A DNA stretch of 64,000 bases from Celeribacter sp. HF31 (lineage in GTDB: Bacteria > Pseudomonadota > Alphaproteobacteria > Rhodobacterales > Rhodobacteraceae), in contig NZ_JAATOT010000001.1 in assembly GCF_011806455.1 (NCBI RefSeq), forward strand, positions 248,001-312,000. Reading direction: 5' to 3'. Of the stretch, positions 1 through 10,726 are shown piece after piece; position 1 is the first letter of the stretch; each line of letters starts with the position of its first letter. A program made the position numbers and the translations under genes. The notes under the pieces were generated by a model, which made no database searches, was not told the DNA's origin, and saw nothing but the letters and a program-made list of their open reading frames with translations.

Positions 1-952
1 TTTGGCTTTGAACGATTTTCGGATCGACGAACATGCTGTGGTGCTTGCCGACGATTTCCTCCACCGTATAGCCAAGGGCATCGCAGAAATTCTGATTGGC
101 GCGCAGGATCGTGCCATCCGGTTTGAATTCGATGACCGCCTGAACCTTTTGAATGGCCTCGATCTGGCCGCAGGCGTCGGCCTCCATGTTCTTCGCCTTG
201 GTGATGTCGAAGGCGTATTTGACCACTTTGAAGGGCCGACCCTCAGGATCGATCAGGGTTTCATAGGTGGCTTCGAGCCAAATCAGGTCCCCATTCTTCG
301 CGCGACGTTTGACCTGACCCTTCTCGGACGATCCTTTGCCCAAGCGGTCCCAGAGGTCGCGATACGCCTGCGAGTCCGCTTCGCCATCGGGCATGAAGAT
401 ACGGTGATGGCTGCCCTTGATCTCATCGAGCGTATAGCCCGTCGTCTGGAGGAACAGATCGTTGGCATGCAGGATATTGCCCTTCAGATCGAATTCGATG
501 AAGGCCATGGAGCGGCGGATGGCGTCCTCTTTCGAGCGGTTGTCGCGCCGCTTCAGATGCATCGTCGAAATTTCGCGCCCAATGATATAGATCGAGTCGA
601 CTTTGCCATCCATGCCGCGATGCGCGCTATAGGTGGCGCTGAACCAGATCTCTTCGCCCGCCTTGTTCAGGCGGGGCACGATCACTTTTTGGGTTTCGCC
701 GGCGCGGATACGGTCCCAGAGGGCTTTCGCCTCTTCCTTGTCCTTGGTGCGGACGAAGAAGGTGTAATTTTTGCCAATCGCCTCTTCACGGGTGAAACCG
801 GTCGTTTCAAGAAAGATGTCATTCACATGGCGAATGACCCCATCCGGATCACAGGAGACGATGACATGCGTGTCGTCGAGGACATGTTCCAGAGCGGTGG
901 TGGGAATGCTGTAAAGCTCCGCGCCGCGTTTCGCTTTCGACTTAAAGAACAT
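1..952 (-). CDS. PAS-repeat chemoreceptor (MCP-like), 3' end missing
   Basis: Partial gene: it starts at 952 and runs off the window edge, so only about 317 N-terminal residues are visible. They form three consecutive PAS units (about residues 20-140, 145-265 and 270 onward), each with the DGxIxxxN...F...GY signature and a PAC-like segment (ending near DITKAK in unit 2). There is no signal peptide or membrane segment, so it should be cytosolic. PAS chains of this type usually precede an MCP signalling domain in alphaproteobacteria, but that part lies outside the window, so a histidine kinase or diguanylate cyclase output cannot be excluded. A GAGG-like site lies about 10 nt upstream of the start. 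Confidence 0.75.
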   Translation of the reverse strand, partial: MFFKSKAKRGAELYSIPTTALEHVLDDTHVIVSCDPDGVIRHVNDIFLETTGFTREEAIGKNYTFFVRTKDKEEAKALWDRIRAGETQKVIVPRLNKAGEEIWFSATYSAHRGMDGKVDSIYIIGREISTMHLKRRDNRSKEDAIRRSMAFIEFDLKGNILHANDLFLQTTGYTLDEIKGSHHRIFMPDGEADSQAYRDLWDRLGKGSSEKGQVKRRAKNGDLIWLEATYETLIDPEGRPFKVVKYAFDITKAKNMEADACGQIEAIQKVQAVIEFKPDGTILRANQNFCDALGYTVEEIVGKHHSMFVDPKIVQSQ

Positions 953-1060
953 CCGGCTGTGACCTCGTCTAATGAACCTGATTTGACCAGAAATGCTGGC
1001 GAATTGCGGATCATCTTACGGGGCGCCTATTACCGATTGGTTTAAGAGGTCTTCCAAAAA

Positions 1061-1086
1061 ATAAGGGCGCCCGAAGACGCCCTTAT
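1061..1086 (-). terminator. Rho-independent terminator of icd
   Basis: Perfect 9-bp stem (ATAAGGGCG 1061-1069 with CGCCCTTAT 1078-1086). Read on the minus strand it is followed by a run of T, as expected just downstream of the icd stop codon at 1110. Confidence 0.8.
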
Positions 1087-1109
1087 GGTTTTGCTTTTAC
1101 AGTGTTTAT

Positions 1110-3299
<2,190 letters not shown>

Positions 3300-3614
3300 G
3301 AGGTCCTCCTCTTTACGATTCTGCGACAGGGGATTTCCCCTGTTTTAGGCTTGCCAAAGCGGGTAGCGGAGTAGGGGGCGCAAGTCAATGTGTGCAACTG
3401 TATACTGCGACCGTCCGGGGCGATGTTTGCGCCAGTCAGATGCCACGCTGTGCGAGGTTTTGCAGAGACCCCGGGACAGAGATGTGCGCAAAGCAGAGGG
3501 TGTTGAACTTTGCTGCTTAAATAGTGTGCGATTGCGCAGCAATTCACCGCTTGTCGTGGGGGAGATTTGCGAATCCGATTGTGAAGCGAATTCGGCACGC
3601 CTTAAATTCATTCC
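3300..3614. promoter_or_regulatory. Divergent intergenic region between icd and the Anbu cluster
   Basis: 315 bp without a credible gene. It must hold the promoters of icd (minus) and of the ATP-grasp gene (plus). It is AT-richer towards 3500-3610. I could not pick out confident -35/-10 pairs or an operator by eye. Confidence 0.4.
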
Positions 3615-5039
3615 ATGAGCGAGAAAAACATCTTTGATGAAATGTGGGGGACCGACGAGGTTCTGCGTGGCCCTTACAGCGAATTTCAGAGCTGGTTTCA
3701 GGACGAAGATCTGAAACGGCTGCGTGCAAAACAACGCGAGGCGGAAGAGGTGTTTCGCCTGGCGGGCATCACCTTCAACGTCTACGGTCGCGCCGAGGCC
3801 GAAGAGCGGCTGATCCCCTTTGACATCATCCCGCGCATCATCGCGGGGCGCGAATGGCAGAGGCTCTGCAAGGGCATCGAGCAACGCGTGCGGGCGATCA
3901 ATGCCTTCCTGCATGACATTTACAACCGTCAGGAAATCATCAAGGCGGGCCGTGTGCCGCAAGAGATGATCGCCAAGAACGAGGCCTTCCTGCCGCAGAT
4001 GATCGGCATGACGCCGCCGGGCGGGGTTTATACCCATATCGTCGGCATCGACCTTGTCCGCACCGGGCCGGATCAGTTCTACGTGCTCGAAGACAACGCG
4101 CGCACGCCCTCTGGCGTCTCCTATATGCTGGAGAACCGCGAGACGATGCTTCAGATGTTCCCGGAGCTGTTCTCGCGCAACCGGGTTCAGCCCGTGCAGA
4201 ATTACCCTGTGAATTTGCGCCGCTCTCTCGCCGCCTGCGCGCCGCCTGCCTGTGACGGGCCGCCGACGGTCGCCGTGCTGACTCCGGGGATTTACAACTC
4301 CGCCTATTACGAACACGCCTTTCTCGCCGATCAGATGGGTGTGGAGCTGGTCGAGGGGCATGATCTGCGCGTGGTCAACGGTCGCGTCGCGATGCGCACC
4401 ACCCATGGCTACAAACCGATCGACGTGCTTTACCGCCGCATCGACGATGACTTCCTCGATCCTCTGAACTTCAACCCGGAAAGTGCGCTGGGCGTGCCGG
4501 GCATCATGGATGTCTACCGCGCCGGTGGGATCACCATCGCCAACGCGCCCGGCACCGGCATCGCGGACGATAAGGCAATCTATAGCTATATGCCCGACAT
4601 CGTTGAGTTCTACACCGGCGAAAAGGCGATTCTTGAGAACGTGCCGACCTGGCGCTGTTCGGAACCCGACAGCCTTGCCTATGTGCTCGACAACCTCTCC
4701 GAACTGGTGGTCAAGGAGGTGCATGGCTCCGGCGGCTATGGCATGTTGATCGGGCCGACCTCGTCCAAGAAAGAGATCGAAGAGTTCCGCAAGAAACTCA
4801 CCGCGCGGCCCGGCAATTACATCGCCCAGCCGACGTTGGCGCTTTCCACCGTGCCGATCTTTACCAAGTCCGGGCTGGCGCCGCGCCATGTGGACCTGCG
4901 GCCCTTTGTGCTCTGCTCGCCCGAGGGGATCGACATCACGCCCGGCGGCTTGACCCGTGTCGCCTTGGAAAAAGGCTCGCTCGTGGTGAACTCGTCACAG
5001 GGTGGCGGGACCAAGGACACTTGGGTTCTGGAAGACTGA
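3615..5039 (+). CDS. Circularly permuted ATP-grasp protein (DUF404/DUF407 type), Anbu cluster
   Basis: 474 residues with no signal peptide, the usual size for the circularly permuted ATP-grasp family that pairs with alpha-E proteins. Family-typical stretches are GVSYMLENRETM in the first half, GSGGYGML (nucleotide-binding loop) at about 370, and HVDLRPFV near 425. ATP-grasp enzymes join a carboxylate to an amine using ATP, and comparative genomics assigns this group to peptide ligation; the substrate is unknown. It is the first of four same-strand genes, 13 bp before the alpha-E gene, and the last two of the four are a transglutaminase and an Anbu peptidase. A long open frame on the opposite strand across this gene is a shadow. 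Confidence 0.92.
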   Translation: MSEKNIFDEMWGTDEVLRGPYSEFQSWFQDEDLKRLRAKQREAEEVFRLAGITFNVYGRAEAEERLIPFDIIPRIIAGREWQRLCKGIEQRVRAINAFLHDIYNRQEIIKAGRVPQEMIAKNEAFLPQMIGMTPPGGVYTHIVGIDLVRTGPDQFYVLEDNARTPSGVSYMLENRETMLQMFPELFSRNRVQPVQNYPVNLRRSLAACAPPACDGPPTVAVLTPGIYNSAYYEHAFLADQMGVELVEGHDLRVVNGRVAMRTTHGYKPIDVLYRRIDDDFLDPLNFNPESALGVPGIMDVYRAGGITIANAPGTGIADDKAIYSYMPDIVEFYTGEKAILENVPTWRCSEPDSLAYVLDNLSELVVKEVHGSGGYGMLIGPTSSKKEIEEFRKKLTARPGNYIAQPTLALSTVPIFTKSGLAPRHVDLRPFVLCSPEGIDITPGGLTRVALEKGSLVVNSSQGGGTKDTWVLED

Positions 5040-5052
5040 GGGGAGGACAGAG

Positions 5053-5994
5053 ATGCTTGGGAAAACGGCAAATGGCCTCTACTGGATGTCACGCTATCTG
5101 GAGCGCGCGGAGAACACCTCGCGGCTTGTGGAAACCGGCCAGCGGATCGGTCTGACGCGATTGGGTCAAGACGATGACGAATGGGCCTCTGTGATGCGCT
5201 CGGCGTCGGTTCTGGCGGGCTATGAAGAGCACCACGACGAGGTGACGAAAGACGCGGCGATCAACTGGATGCTGCGGGAAAAGGCCAATCCGGCCTCGGT
5301 GCTTTCGACCATTTCGGAGGCGCGGCAAAACGCCCGCATGGTGCGCACGGCGCTGACCCATGAGGTTTGGGAGGCGATCAACGGCTGTTACATGGCGGTG
5401 AAGGACGCTCTGGCACGCAAGGTGTCGGAACGTGATCTTCCTGCCGTTCTGGGCCTCATTCGGCAACGCACCGCCTTGGTGCGCGGTGCCACCCACGGGA
5501 CGATGCTCAGAAATGACATCTACGATTTCACCCGTTTGGGCACCTTCCTTGAACGCGCCGATGCGACCGCGCGGATACTGGATGTGAAATACTACGTGCT
5601 TTTGCCCTCGGCCTTTGCGGTGGGCTCGTCGATCGACAATGTGCATTGGGAAACCATCCTGCGCTCGGTCTCGGCGCGGGGCGGATTTCGCATGGCTTAT
5701 GGCTCTCAGGTCAACGCCCGCGACATCGCACAATTCCTGATCCTCGACAAACGCATGCCGCGCTCTCTGAACTTTTGTGCGACGAAGATCCACAACAACC
5801 TGAGCTATCTCGGCGCTGACTACGACACGCCTCCGCAATCTTCTCTGATGGCAAAGGCACTGGTGGATCGTTTCATGAACCACGACATTGAGGCGGTTTT
5901 CGACTATGGTCTTCATGAATATATCCAGACGGTCCTGAGCATGCTGAGTAAGCTCGGCCAGCAGATCGAGAAAGACTATCGGTTCTATGAGTAA
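5053..5994 (+). CDS. Alpha-E domain protein (DUF403), Anbu cluster
   Basis: 313-residue all-helical protein beginning GKTANGLYWMSRYLERAENT, the diagnostic N-terminus of alpha-E proteins. The ATG at 5053 follows a GGGGAGGAC ribosome-binding site; an in-frame extension further upstream overlaps the preceding gene and is unlikely. Alpha-E proteins occur almost always beside circularly permuted ATP-grasp genes or fused to them, and are thought to work with them in peptide synthesis; no activity is firmly assigned. It lies 13 bp after the ATP-grasp gene and 6 bp before the transglutaminase gene, so co-translation is likely. Confidence 0.92.
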   Translation: MLGKTANGLYWMSRYLERAENTSRLVETGQRIGLTRLGQDDDEWASVMRSASVLAGYEEHHDEVTKDAAINWMLREKANPASVLSTISEARQNARMVRTALTHEVWEAINGCYMAVKDALARKVSERDLPAVLGLIRQRTALVRGATHGTMLRNDIYDFTRLGTFLERADATARILDVKYYVLLPSAFAVGSSIDNVHWETILRSVSARGGFRMAYGSQVNARDIAQFLILDKRMPRSLNFCATKIHNNLSYLGADYDTPPQSSLMAKALVDRFMNHDIEAVFDYGLHEYIQTVLSMLSKLGQQIEKDYRFYE

Positions 5995-6000
5995 ATCCAG

Positions 6001-6810
6001 ATGCGCCTGACCATTCGCCACACGACCCGCTATTCGTTTGAGAGTCCCGTCACCTACGGGCTTCAACAGCTGCGCAAGACGCCGAAAACCGGCCATGGCC
6101 AAGAGGTGCTCACCTGGTCGACGACGGTGAGCGGCGGGCAAAAGGAGCTGTCCTATCACGACCATATGAACAATCTGGTTGAGCTGATTTCCTTTGAAAA
6201 AGATGCGCAGGAGTTGGTGATCTCCTGCGAGGGCGAGGTCGAGGTCGCGGACAATCATGGCGTGGTCGGCCAGCATCGCGGGCCTTCACCTCTTTGGCTG
6301 TTCGACAGCGTGACGCCTCTGACCAAACCCGGCGCAGGCGTGCGGGCCCTCGTCAAACAGGTCGAAGGCGAAACGGATCTCGAACGCCTCCACGCGCTGT
6401 CCAAATTGGTGGGCGAAGCGGTGACATACGAGGTCGGCAGTTCGCACGCCGACGGCAGTGCCGAAGAGGCGCTGAGTGAGGGCAAAGGCGTCTGCCAAGA
6501 CCACGCCCATGTTTTCATCTCCGCCGCCCGCGAGATGGGATTTCCGGCACGCTATGTTTCCGGCTACCTGATGATGAACGACCGCACCGAACAAGATGCC
6601 ACCCACGCTTGGGCCGAAGCCCATGTGCGCGGCCTCGGATGGGTCGGATTCGACGTCTCAAACGAGATTTGCCCCGACCAACGCTACGTTCGTGTCGCAA
6701 CAGGTCTGGACTACCGCGATGCCGCCCCTGTAACTGGCACGAGATACGGCGGCGAGGGCGAATCCCTCTCTGTCGAGATCGAAGTCATACAGCAACAAGA
6801 GCAACAATAA
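6001..6810 (+). CDS. Transglutaminase-like cysteine peptidase, Anbu cluster
   Basis: 269 residues: an N-terminal beta-rich domain (about 1-90) beginning MRLTIRHTTRYSFESPV, then a transglutaminase-like papain fold. The triad is visible: Cys165 in GKGVCQDHAH, His202 in DATHAWAEA and Asp218 in GFDVSNE. No signal peptide, so probably cytosolic. In this family such enzymes cleave or transfer amide bonds; here the partner set (ATP-grasp, alpha-E, Anbu) suggests action on the peptide tag or product made by the ligase pair, which is inference. The gene starts 6 bp after the alpha-E stop and ends 9 bp before the Anbu gene. Confidence 0.93.
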   Translation: MRLTIRHTTRYSFESPVTYGLQQLRKTPKTGHGQEVLTWSTTVSGGQKELSYHDHMNNLVELISFEKDAQELVISCEGEVEVADNHGVVGQHRGPSPLWLFDSVTPLTKPGAGVRALVKQVEGETDLERLHALSKLVGEAVTYEVGSSHADGSAEEALSEGKGVCQDHAHVFISAAREMGFPARYVSGYLMMNDRTEQDATHAWAEAHVRGLGWVGFDVSNEICPDQRYVRVATGLDYRDAAPVTGTRYGGEGESLSVEIEVIQQQEQQ

Positions 6811-6819
6811 GGACGGCAG

Positions 6820-7551
6820 ATGACCTATTGCGTGGGGATGATGCTCGATCAGGGCCTCGTCATGATGTCCGACACAAGGACCAATGCCGGTGTCGACAAT
6901 ATCTCGACGTTCAAGAAGATGTTCTCCTGGGAGACCCCCGGCGAGCGTATTCTGACCGTCATGACCGCGGGCAATCTCGCCACCACGCAGGCGCTCGTGT
7001 CGCTGTTGGATGAGCGCACCAAAGCGCCCGAGGACCGCGAACCCTCGATCCTCTCCGCGCCGTCGATGTTTCAGGTCGCCCGCCTTGTGGCCCGCACCCT
7101 CAAAGATGTGATCGCCGACAATGCCGACGAGGGCCAGCGCGCCGACAGCGCGTTTAACGCCACCGTGCTTTTGGGAGGTCAGATCAAGGGCTCCGAGCCA
7201 CGCCTGTTCCTGATCTACCCTGAGGGTAATTTCATCGAGGCGGGCGCTGAAACGCCGTTTTTCCAGATCGGCGAGACCAAATACGGCAAGCCCATTCTGG
7301 TGCGTGCTTACGATCCGCAGATGTCCTTTGAAGAGGCCGTCAAACTGATGCTTGTCTCCTTTGACAGCACGGTCAAAGCCAACCTCTCCGTGGGCTTGCC
7401 CTTCGATCTTCAGGTCATCGAAAAAGACAGCTATCAGGTCGCCTTTCAGCGCCGCATTACGGCGGACGACCCGTATTATCATGAGATTTCAACGGGATGG
7501 GGTGAGGCTTTGAAGGCGACGTTGGACGGGCTACCCGGGTTTAAATTTTAA
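6820..7551 (+). CDS. Anbu, proteasome-like Ntn hydrolase
   Basis: 243 residues of the Anbu (ancestral beta subunit, also called bacterial proteasome homologue) family. The protein begins MTYCVGM, so removal of Met exposes the catalytic Thr with no propeptide, as in other Anbu proteins. The DTRTNAGVD segment at about residue 18 and the later SVGLPFDL and ITADDPYY segments are typical. Anbu forms open ring or helical assemblies in studied species and has no settled substrate. It closes the four-gene cluster; its stop overlaps the stop of the convergent tsaD in a shared TTAA. The alternative call HslV is excluded by length, N-terminus and the absence of hslU. Confidence 0.92.
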   Translation: MTYCVGMMLDQGLVMMSDTRTNAGVDNISTFKKMFSWETPGERILTVMTAGNLATTQALVSLLDERTKAPEDREPSILSAPSMFQVARLVARTLKDVIADNADEGQRADSAFNATVLLGGQIKGSEPRLFLIYPEGNFIEAGAETPFFQIGETKYGKPILVRAYDPQMSFEEAVKLMLVSFDSTVKANLSVGLPFDLQVIEKDSYQVAFQRRITADDPYYHEISTGWGEALKATLDGLPGFKF

Positions 7552-8540
7552 GGCGTCTCTAAGCTCAGGTTCGGCTTCGGCATCAATTCCGGCTGCAATC
7601 CGCGCTCGACATAATCCCAAGTCGCCATGGCGATCATCGCCGCATTGTCGGTGGCCCATTTCATCGGCGGCAGGCACAGTTCGACGCCATGTTTCTCCGC
7701 GACTTTGCCCATCGCCTCGCGCAACTGAGGAGAGGCGGCGACGCCCCCGACAATGACCAGAGACTTCGGTTTGCACTCCGCCAGCGCCCGGTCCGCCTTG
7801 GCCGTCAAAACATCCATGCAGGCCGCCACGAAGGAGGCCGACATATCCTCGACCGAGACCTCCGGGTGCTTTTCGATATGCCGCGCGACAGAGGATTTCA
7901 GCCCGGAAAACGAGAACTCATAAGCGTCATTCTTCATCGGACGCGGCAGGCGCAACACGGGGGCTCCCGCCTTTGCCGCCTTATCAATCGCCGGACCGCC
8001 AGGCATGCCAAGCCCCAGCATCCGCGCGACCTTGTCATAGCTTTCGCCCACCGAGTCGTCCCGCGTCGTGCCGAGCAGGCGATAGGACCAGGCGTCTTTC
8101 AGCTCGGCAATCAACGTATGCCCGCCGGAGACCAGCATGATCACGGCGGGAAACTCGGTCTTGCCGCGCTCAAGCGCCACCGACCGGATATGCCCGCGCA
8201 AATGGTTCGCACCGTAAGCCGGCACACCCCAGCCCATCGACAGCGCCTCCGCCGTCGACAGCCCGACCAAAAGCGAGCCGATCAGGCCGGGGCCACGGGT
8301 CACGCCGATGGCGGTCAGATCCCTCGGAGTCACCGAAGCCTCGTCCATAACCGATTGAATCGTTGGAAGAATGGCTTCGAGATGCGCGCGTGAGGCCAGC
8401 TCCGGGTAGACGCCGCCAAAGGCCTCGTGAATTTCGAATTGCGACACGGTCTGGATCGCGGCGACATGGCCCGTGCGGTCCACCAAAGCGACAGAGGTGT
8501 CGTCGCAAGAGGTCTCGATGCCAAGGATCAAATCGCTCAT
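7548..8540 (-). CDS. tsaD: tRNA N6-threonylcarbamoyltransferase TsaD (Kae1/Gcp)
   Basis: 330 residues; transfers threonylcarbamoyl from its AMP derivative to A37 of ANN-decoding tRNAs. The start is the ATG inside the ATGA overlap with tsaC; an upstream extension exists but would run into tsaC. Family marks are the N-terminal ILGIETSCDDTS, the metal-binding NHLRGH (His113, His117), and the ASDH-fold elements VSGGHT and FSGLKS. It is the last gene of tsaE-tsaB-tsaC-tsaD, and its stop overlaps the stop of the Anbu gene on the other strand. Essential in most bacteria. Confidence 0.97.
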   Translation of the reverse strand: MSDLILGIETSCDDTSVALVDRTGHVAAIQTVSQFEIHEAFGGVYPELASRAHLEAILPTIQSVMDEASVTPRDLTAIGVTRGPGLIGSLLVGLSTAEALSMGWGVPAYGANHLRGHIRSVALERGKTEFPAVIMLVSGGHTLIAELKDAWSYRLLGTTRDDSVGESYDKVARMLGLGMPGGPAIDKAAKAGAPVLRLPRPMKNDAYEFSFSGLKSSVARHIEKHPEVSVEDMSASFVAACMDVLTAKADRALAECKPKSLVIVGGVAASPQLREAMGKVAEKHGVELCLPPMKWATDNAAMIAMATWDYVERGLQPELMPKPNLSLETP

Positions 8541-9130
8541 GCCAGCACCTCGTGAATTTTTGCCTCTGACACCACCCCATGGCGCAGGATGACAACCGGA
8601 TCGCGGGTGCAATCGACGATGGTCGAGGGGGCAGGGGCCGCGCCTTTGCCCGGCACAATGAGATCGGGCGCGCCGAAGAGTTGCTCTGCGGCCTCTTCTG
8701 TTGTCGCGGGCGGCTCGGCGCCGGAGCGGTTGGCCGAGGTGACCATCAAAGGACCTGATTTTTCAAGCGCTTCGAGCAATAGAACATTGTTCGGAATACG
8801 AACTGCGATCTCTGTGCGCCCGATCAGCCAGGCGGGCACCAGCATCGGATCGAGCGCCAGAACCAGCGTCAGCGCGCCGGGCACGTAAGCGCTTGCGAGG
8901 AGTTTCAGAGCGCTCTCAGAGAGCACCGCGCCCAGCCCCGCGATCTGGTCTGCGCCTGCCACCATGATTGGCAGGTTCTTGTCGCGGGGACGTTGTTTAA
9001 GTGTGTAAATCTTCTCAATCGCCTGCGCGTGTGCGGGCGAGGCGGCGAGGCCCAGAACCGTATCCGTGGGCAAAAGTACCACGCCACCGGACCCGAGAAC
9101 CTCGGCGATCTGATCCGAGGAGGGCGTCAT
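8537..9130 (-). CDS. tsaC: L-threonylcarbamoyladenylate synthase, TsaC/YrdC type
   Basis: 197 residues covering one YrdC domain; makes threonylcarbamoyl-AMP from Thr, bicarbonate and ATP, the first t6A step. Motifs: VVLLPTDTVLGL at about 17, KQRPRDKNLPIM, and MVTSANRSGAEPP. It lacks the extra C-terminal Sua5 domain. The start overlaps the tsaB stop by 4 bp (ATGA) and the stop overlaps the tsaD start by 4 bp, so translation is probably coupled through the operon. Whether a second, Sua5-type enzyme exists elsewhere in the genome cannot be seen here. Confidence 0.93.
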   Translation of the reverse strand: MTPSSDQIAEVLGSGGVVLLPTDTVLGLAASPAHAQAIEKIYTLKQRPRDKNLPIMVAGADQIAGLGAVLSESALKLLASAYVPGALTLVLALDPMLVPAWLIGRTEIAVRIPNNVLLLEALEKSGPLMVTSANRSGAEPPATTEEAAEQLFGAPDLIVPGKGAAPAPSTIVDCTRDPVVILRHGVVSEAKIHEVLA

Positions 9131-9729
9131 TCGAGCACCTCGACAATGGGATAAGCGCGGGCCTCGGGGCCGGGTGTTCCGGCGTCCAAGGCCCGTTCGA
9201 GCATCGTGTTCATGGCCGCCATATTGGTGATAGGCGCGTCATGCCCCTCAACCTCGATATTCCCGGCGAGATCGTAATCGTCCAAGTCTGAAAGCTGATT
9301 TATGGCAGATTTCTCAAGACAATGTTCGTAATGTGCAAGTTTTCCATCCCGGAAAATCCCGAAATGCACATGCGGACGCGCCGCGCGGCGCAGGATTGCG
9401 ACCGGTTTTCCGGTACTCACCTCTGCGCCCAAAAGCTCGAACGCCGCGAGGGACAGAACCGGAATGCCCCGCGCAAATCCAAGCGCATTGGCGAAAGCCG
9501 CCGCCGTGCGCGTGACGCCCAAGCCACCGGGGCCGATGTCACAGGCGATGAGGCTCAGGTCTGACAAAGCGCCGCCACAGGCCGCGAGCCCGGTTTCCAA
9601 CAGCATACGATAGTCGCGCGATCCGCTCAGCGTCTCATCTTGCGATGAGTCGAAGACAATCTCACCGCCGCGTCCCAAAGCCAGCGCTGGCACGCCGTTC
9701 GAGGCCTGAATGAGCAAGGTGATCGTCAT
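9127..9729 (-). CDS. tsaB: tRNA t6A biosynthesis scaffold protein TsaB
   Basis: 200 residues, an inactive ASDH-fold paralogue of TsaD that binds TsaD and TsaE. Motifs: N-terminal LLIQASNGVPALAL, the central IACDIGPGGLGVTRTA stretch (equivalent to GPGSFTGLR in other TsaB proteins) and GIPVLSLAAFELL. The ATG at 9729 sits in the 4-bp overlap with tsaE; a longer frame upstream lies inside tsaE and is rejected. No rimI gene follows, in contrast to the common tsaB-rimI pairing; tsaC is there instead. Confidence 0.92.
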   Translation of the reverse strand: MTITLLIQASNGVPALALGRGGEIVFDSSQDETLSGSRDYRMLLETGLAACGGALSDLSLIACDIGPGGLGVTRTAAAFANALGFARGIPVLSLAAFELLGAEVSTGKPVAILRRAARPHVHFGIFRDGKLAHYEHCLEKSAINQLSDLDDYDLAGNIEVEGHDAPITNMAAMNTMLERALDAGTPGPEARAYPIVEVLE

Positions 9730-10187
9730 GTGAGTGCCTCCAAAACTGGCGACCAGCGCGGCGCCTCTGCGGTGAATGTCACCTGCCGCTCCATCTCGCT
9801 GTCCCCAAAGCCGATGCGGATCGACAGCGGCGCATCGAAATAGTCGGCAATCCGCTCGCCCCATTCGATCACGGAAACCCCGGTGTCGAAATACTCTTCC
9901 AAACCAAGGTGATAGAACTCATGCGCGCCTTTCAAACGATAGGCGTCGACATGAAGAACCGGCCCTTTGGGGGTCTCATAGATATTGGCAATCGTGTAGG
10001 TCGGGCTGGTCACCGCCTCGTCAGACCCCAGAGCGCGGACCAAGGCACGGGTGAAAAACGTCTTGCCCGCCGCCAAGGCGCCATCCAAAAGCACGACATC
10101 GCCCGGACGCAAGAGAGCCGCCAGCGCTGAGGCGATCTGCGCCGTGTCCTCTTCGGAGGCAACATGTTTGACGAGTGTCTGCGCCAC
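9726..10187 (-). CDS. tsaE: tRNA t6A biosynthesis ATPase TsaE
   Basis: 153 residues, P-loop ATPase that regenerates the TsaB-TsaD complex. Walker A is GALAAGKTFFTRAL at about residues 36-49 (Lys42, Thr43); downstream are TSPTYTI and the VIEWGERI motif typical of the family. I chose the GTG at 10187 because AAAGGG lies about 8 nt upstream; a longer frame upstream has no ribosome-binding site. First gene of the tsaEBCD run, 84 bp after dtd on the same strand. Confidence 0.93.
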   Translation of the reverse strand: MAQTLVKHVASEEDTAQIASALAALLRPGDVVLLDGALAAGKTFFTRALVRALGSDEAVTSPTYTIANIYETPKGPVLHVDAYRLKGAHEFYHLGLEEYFDTGVSVIEWGERIADYFDAPLSIRIGFGDSEMERQVTFTAEAPRWSPVLEALT

Positions 10188-10271
10188 GGATGAACCCTTT
10201 CTTTGCAGGCGATTTAGGACAAAGCGCGGCAAAGGTCCATGGGGGAGGCGGCAAGAGACGGGCAGGGGCGA

Positions 10272-10712
10272 TCAGGCGTCTGTGTCGAGCCAGATTGTGA
10301 TCGGCCCATCATTGATCAGCGAGACTTTCATATCCGCGCCAAAGATGCCTTTTTCACACGGCACGCCCTCAGCCACCAGACGCTCGGTGAAATAGTCGTA
10401 AAGCGCCTTGCCCTCGTCCGGGGCGGCGGCGGTGGAAAAGCCGGGGCGGTTGCCCTTGGTCTCGGCGGCGAGCGTGAACTGGCTGACGACCAGAGCGGTG
10501 CCGCCGATATCGCGCACGGAGAGGTTCATCTTGCCCGCATCATCCTGAAAAATCCGCAGCTTGGCGATTTTCGCGGCCAATTTATCCGCCTGCGCCTCGG
10601 TGTCGCCGCGCATGGCGCAGACCAGCACCAAAAGGCCCGGGCCGCTTTGGCCCACAGTCGCGCCGTCGACGCGCACGGCGGCTTCTGAAATGCGTTGGAT
10701 GAGGGCTCTCAC
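10272..10712 (-). CDS. dtd: D-aminoacyl-tRNA deacylase
   Basis: 146 residues; hydrolyses D-amino acids (and Gly from tRNA-Ala) off mischarged tRNA. Both family signatures are present: SQFTLA at about 78-83 and NDGPIT near the C-terminus (about 135), which form the cross-subunit Gly-cisPro active site. Start codon GTG at 10712. It lies between the PfkB kinase and the t6A operon on the same strand, giving a translation-fidelity neighbourhood. A 13-bp duplication sits just upstream, at the end of the kinase gene. Confidence 0.95.
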   Translation of the reverse strand: MRALIQRISEAAVRVDGATVGQSGPGLLVLVCAMRGDTEAQADKLAAKIAKLRIFQDDAGKMNLSVRDIGGTALVVSQFTLAAETKGNRPGFSTAAAPDEGKALYDYFTERLVAEGVPCEKGIFGADMKVSLINDGPITIWLDTDA

Positions 10713-10726
10713 GATAGGGTCTCCAA

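Noticed and set aside
3388-3618. A 76-codon frame between icd and the ATP-grasp gene
   Set aside because: No ribosome-binding site, no hydrophobic or domain pattern, overlaps the likely promoter region.
3345-4889. A 514-codon open frame opposite the ATP-grasp gene
   Set aside because: Antisense to a recognisable ATP-grasp gene; no motifs.
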